The position numbers and the translations under genes are program-made. The notes beneath the pieces are model-generated. The model was not told where the DNA came from. It searched no databases and worked only from the letters and a program-made list of their open reading frames with translations. This document shows positions 22,856-22,904 of a stretch of DNA of 22,904 nucleotides, in pieces; position 1 is the first letter of the stretch, and each line of letters starts with the position of its first letter. The DNA is from JBHIAG01 sp046758465 (GTDB lineage: Bacteria > Acidobacteriota > Terriglobia > Acidiferrales > 2-02-FULL-67-57): the NCBI GenBank assembly GCA_046758465.1, contig JBHIAG010000023.1, forward strand, positions 1 to 22,904, written 5' to 3'.

Positions 22856-22904
22856 AAAGCTGTGCGCGTCATTGTCGAGGGAGCTTGTCGGAAATCTCCC
22901 CGGT

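Noticed and set aside
22754..22904. Integration site or mobile element next to tRNA-Phe
   Set aside because: No integrase and no repeat of the tRNA 3' end is visible in the remaining 151 bases; the window ends too soon to say more.

Overview
The window is GC-rich bacterial chromosome, tightly packed with housekeeping genes and without phage, plasmid or transposase genes. The gene set suits an aerobic, Gram-negative-type bacterium that makes glycogen and molybdenum cofactor. The receiver plus DUF4388 (PATAN) regulator and the REP-like palindromes suggest Acidobacteriota or a neighbouring phylum. That placement is inference, because no rRNA or other phylogenetic marker was compared.

Minus strand, read from high to low coordinates: glgA (glycogen synthase) and trxA (thioredoxin) come first. 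A long co-directional block follows: purA, moeA, moaC, a response regulator, a MogA/MoaB-type gene, then complex I genes nuoA-C-D-H-J-K-L-M-N, then atpZ, an atpI-like gene and the start of atpB, which runs off the left edge. Most junctions here are a few bases long or overlap (TGATG, TAGTG, ATGA), so long polycistronic transcripts are likely. The nuo set holds all seven membrane subunits (A, H, J, K, L, M, N) but only C and D of the peripheral arm. nuoB, nuoE, nuoF, nuoG and nuoI are absent and must lie elsewhere if the enzyme is a complete NADH dehydrogenase.

Plus strand: rsmA (ksgA) diverges from glgA. A gap of about 600 bp follows that has no credible gene but holds several palindromes and two 9-bp-periodic tracts. 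Then come a RimI-like acetyltransferase overlapping uppP (undecaprenyl-diphosphatase), ftsK, and tRNA-Phe(GAA) behind a textbook sigma-70-type promoter.

Functionally, the left half couples respiration (complex I proton pumping) to ATP synthesis (F0F1 assembly factors and subunit a). The middle makes AMP precursor and molybdenum cofactor, with a phospho-receiver protein embedded among the cofactor genes. The right half covers ribosome maturation, lipid-carrier recycling and chromosome segregation. I see no clear new defence or mobile system. The points most worth a second look are the split complex I locus, the enlarged NuoH, the regulator inside the molybdenum cofactor genes, the repeat-rich gap and a possibly leaderless rsmA transcript.
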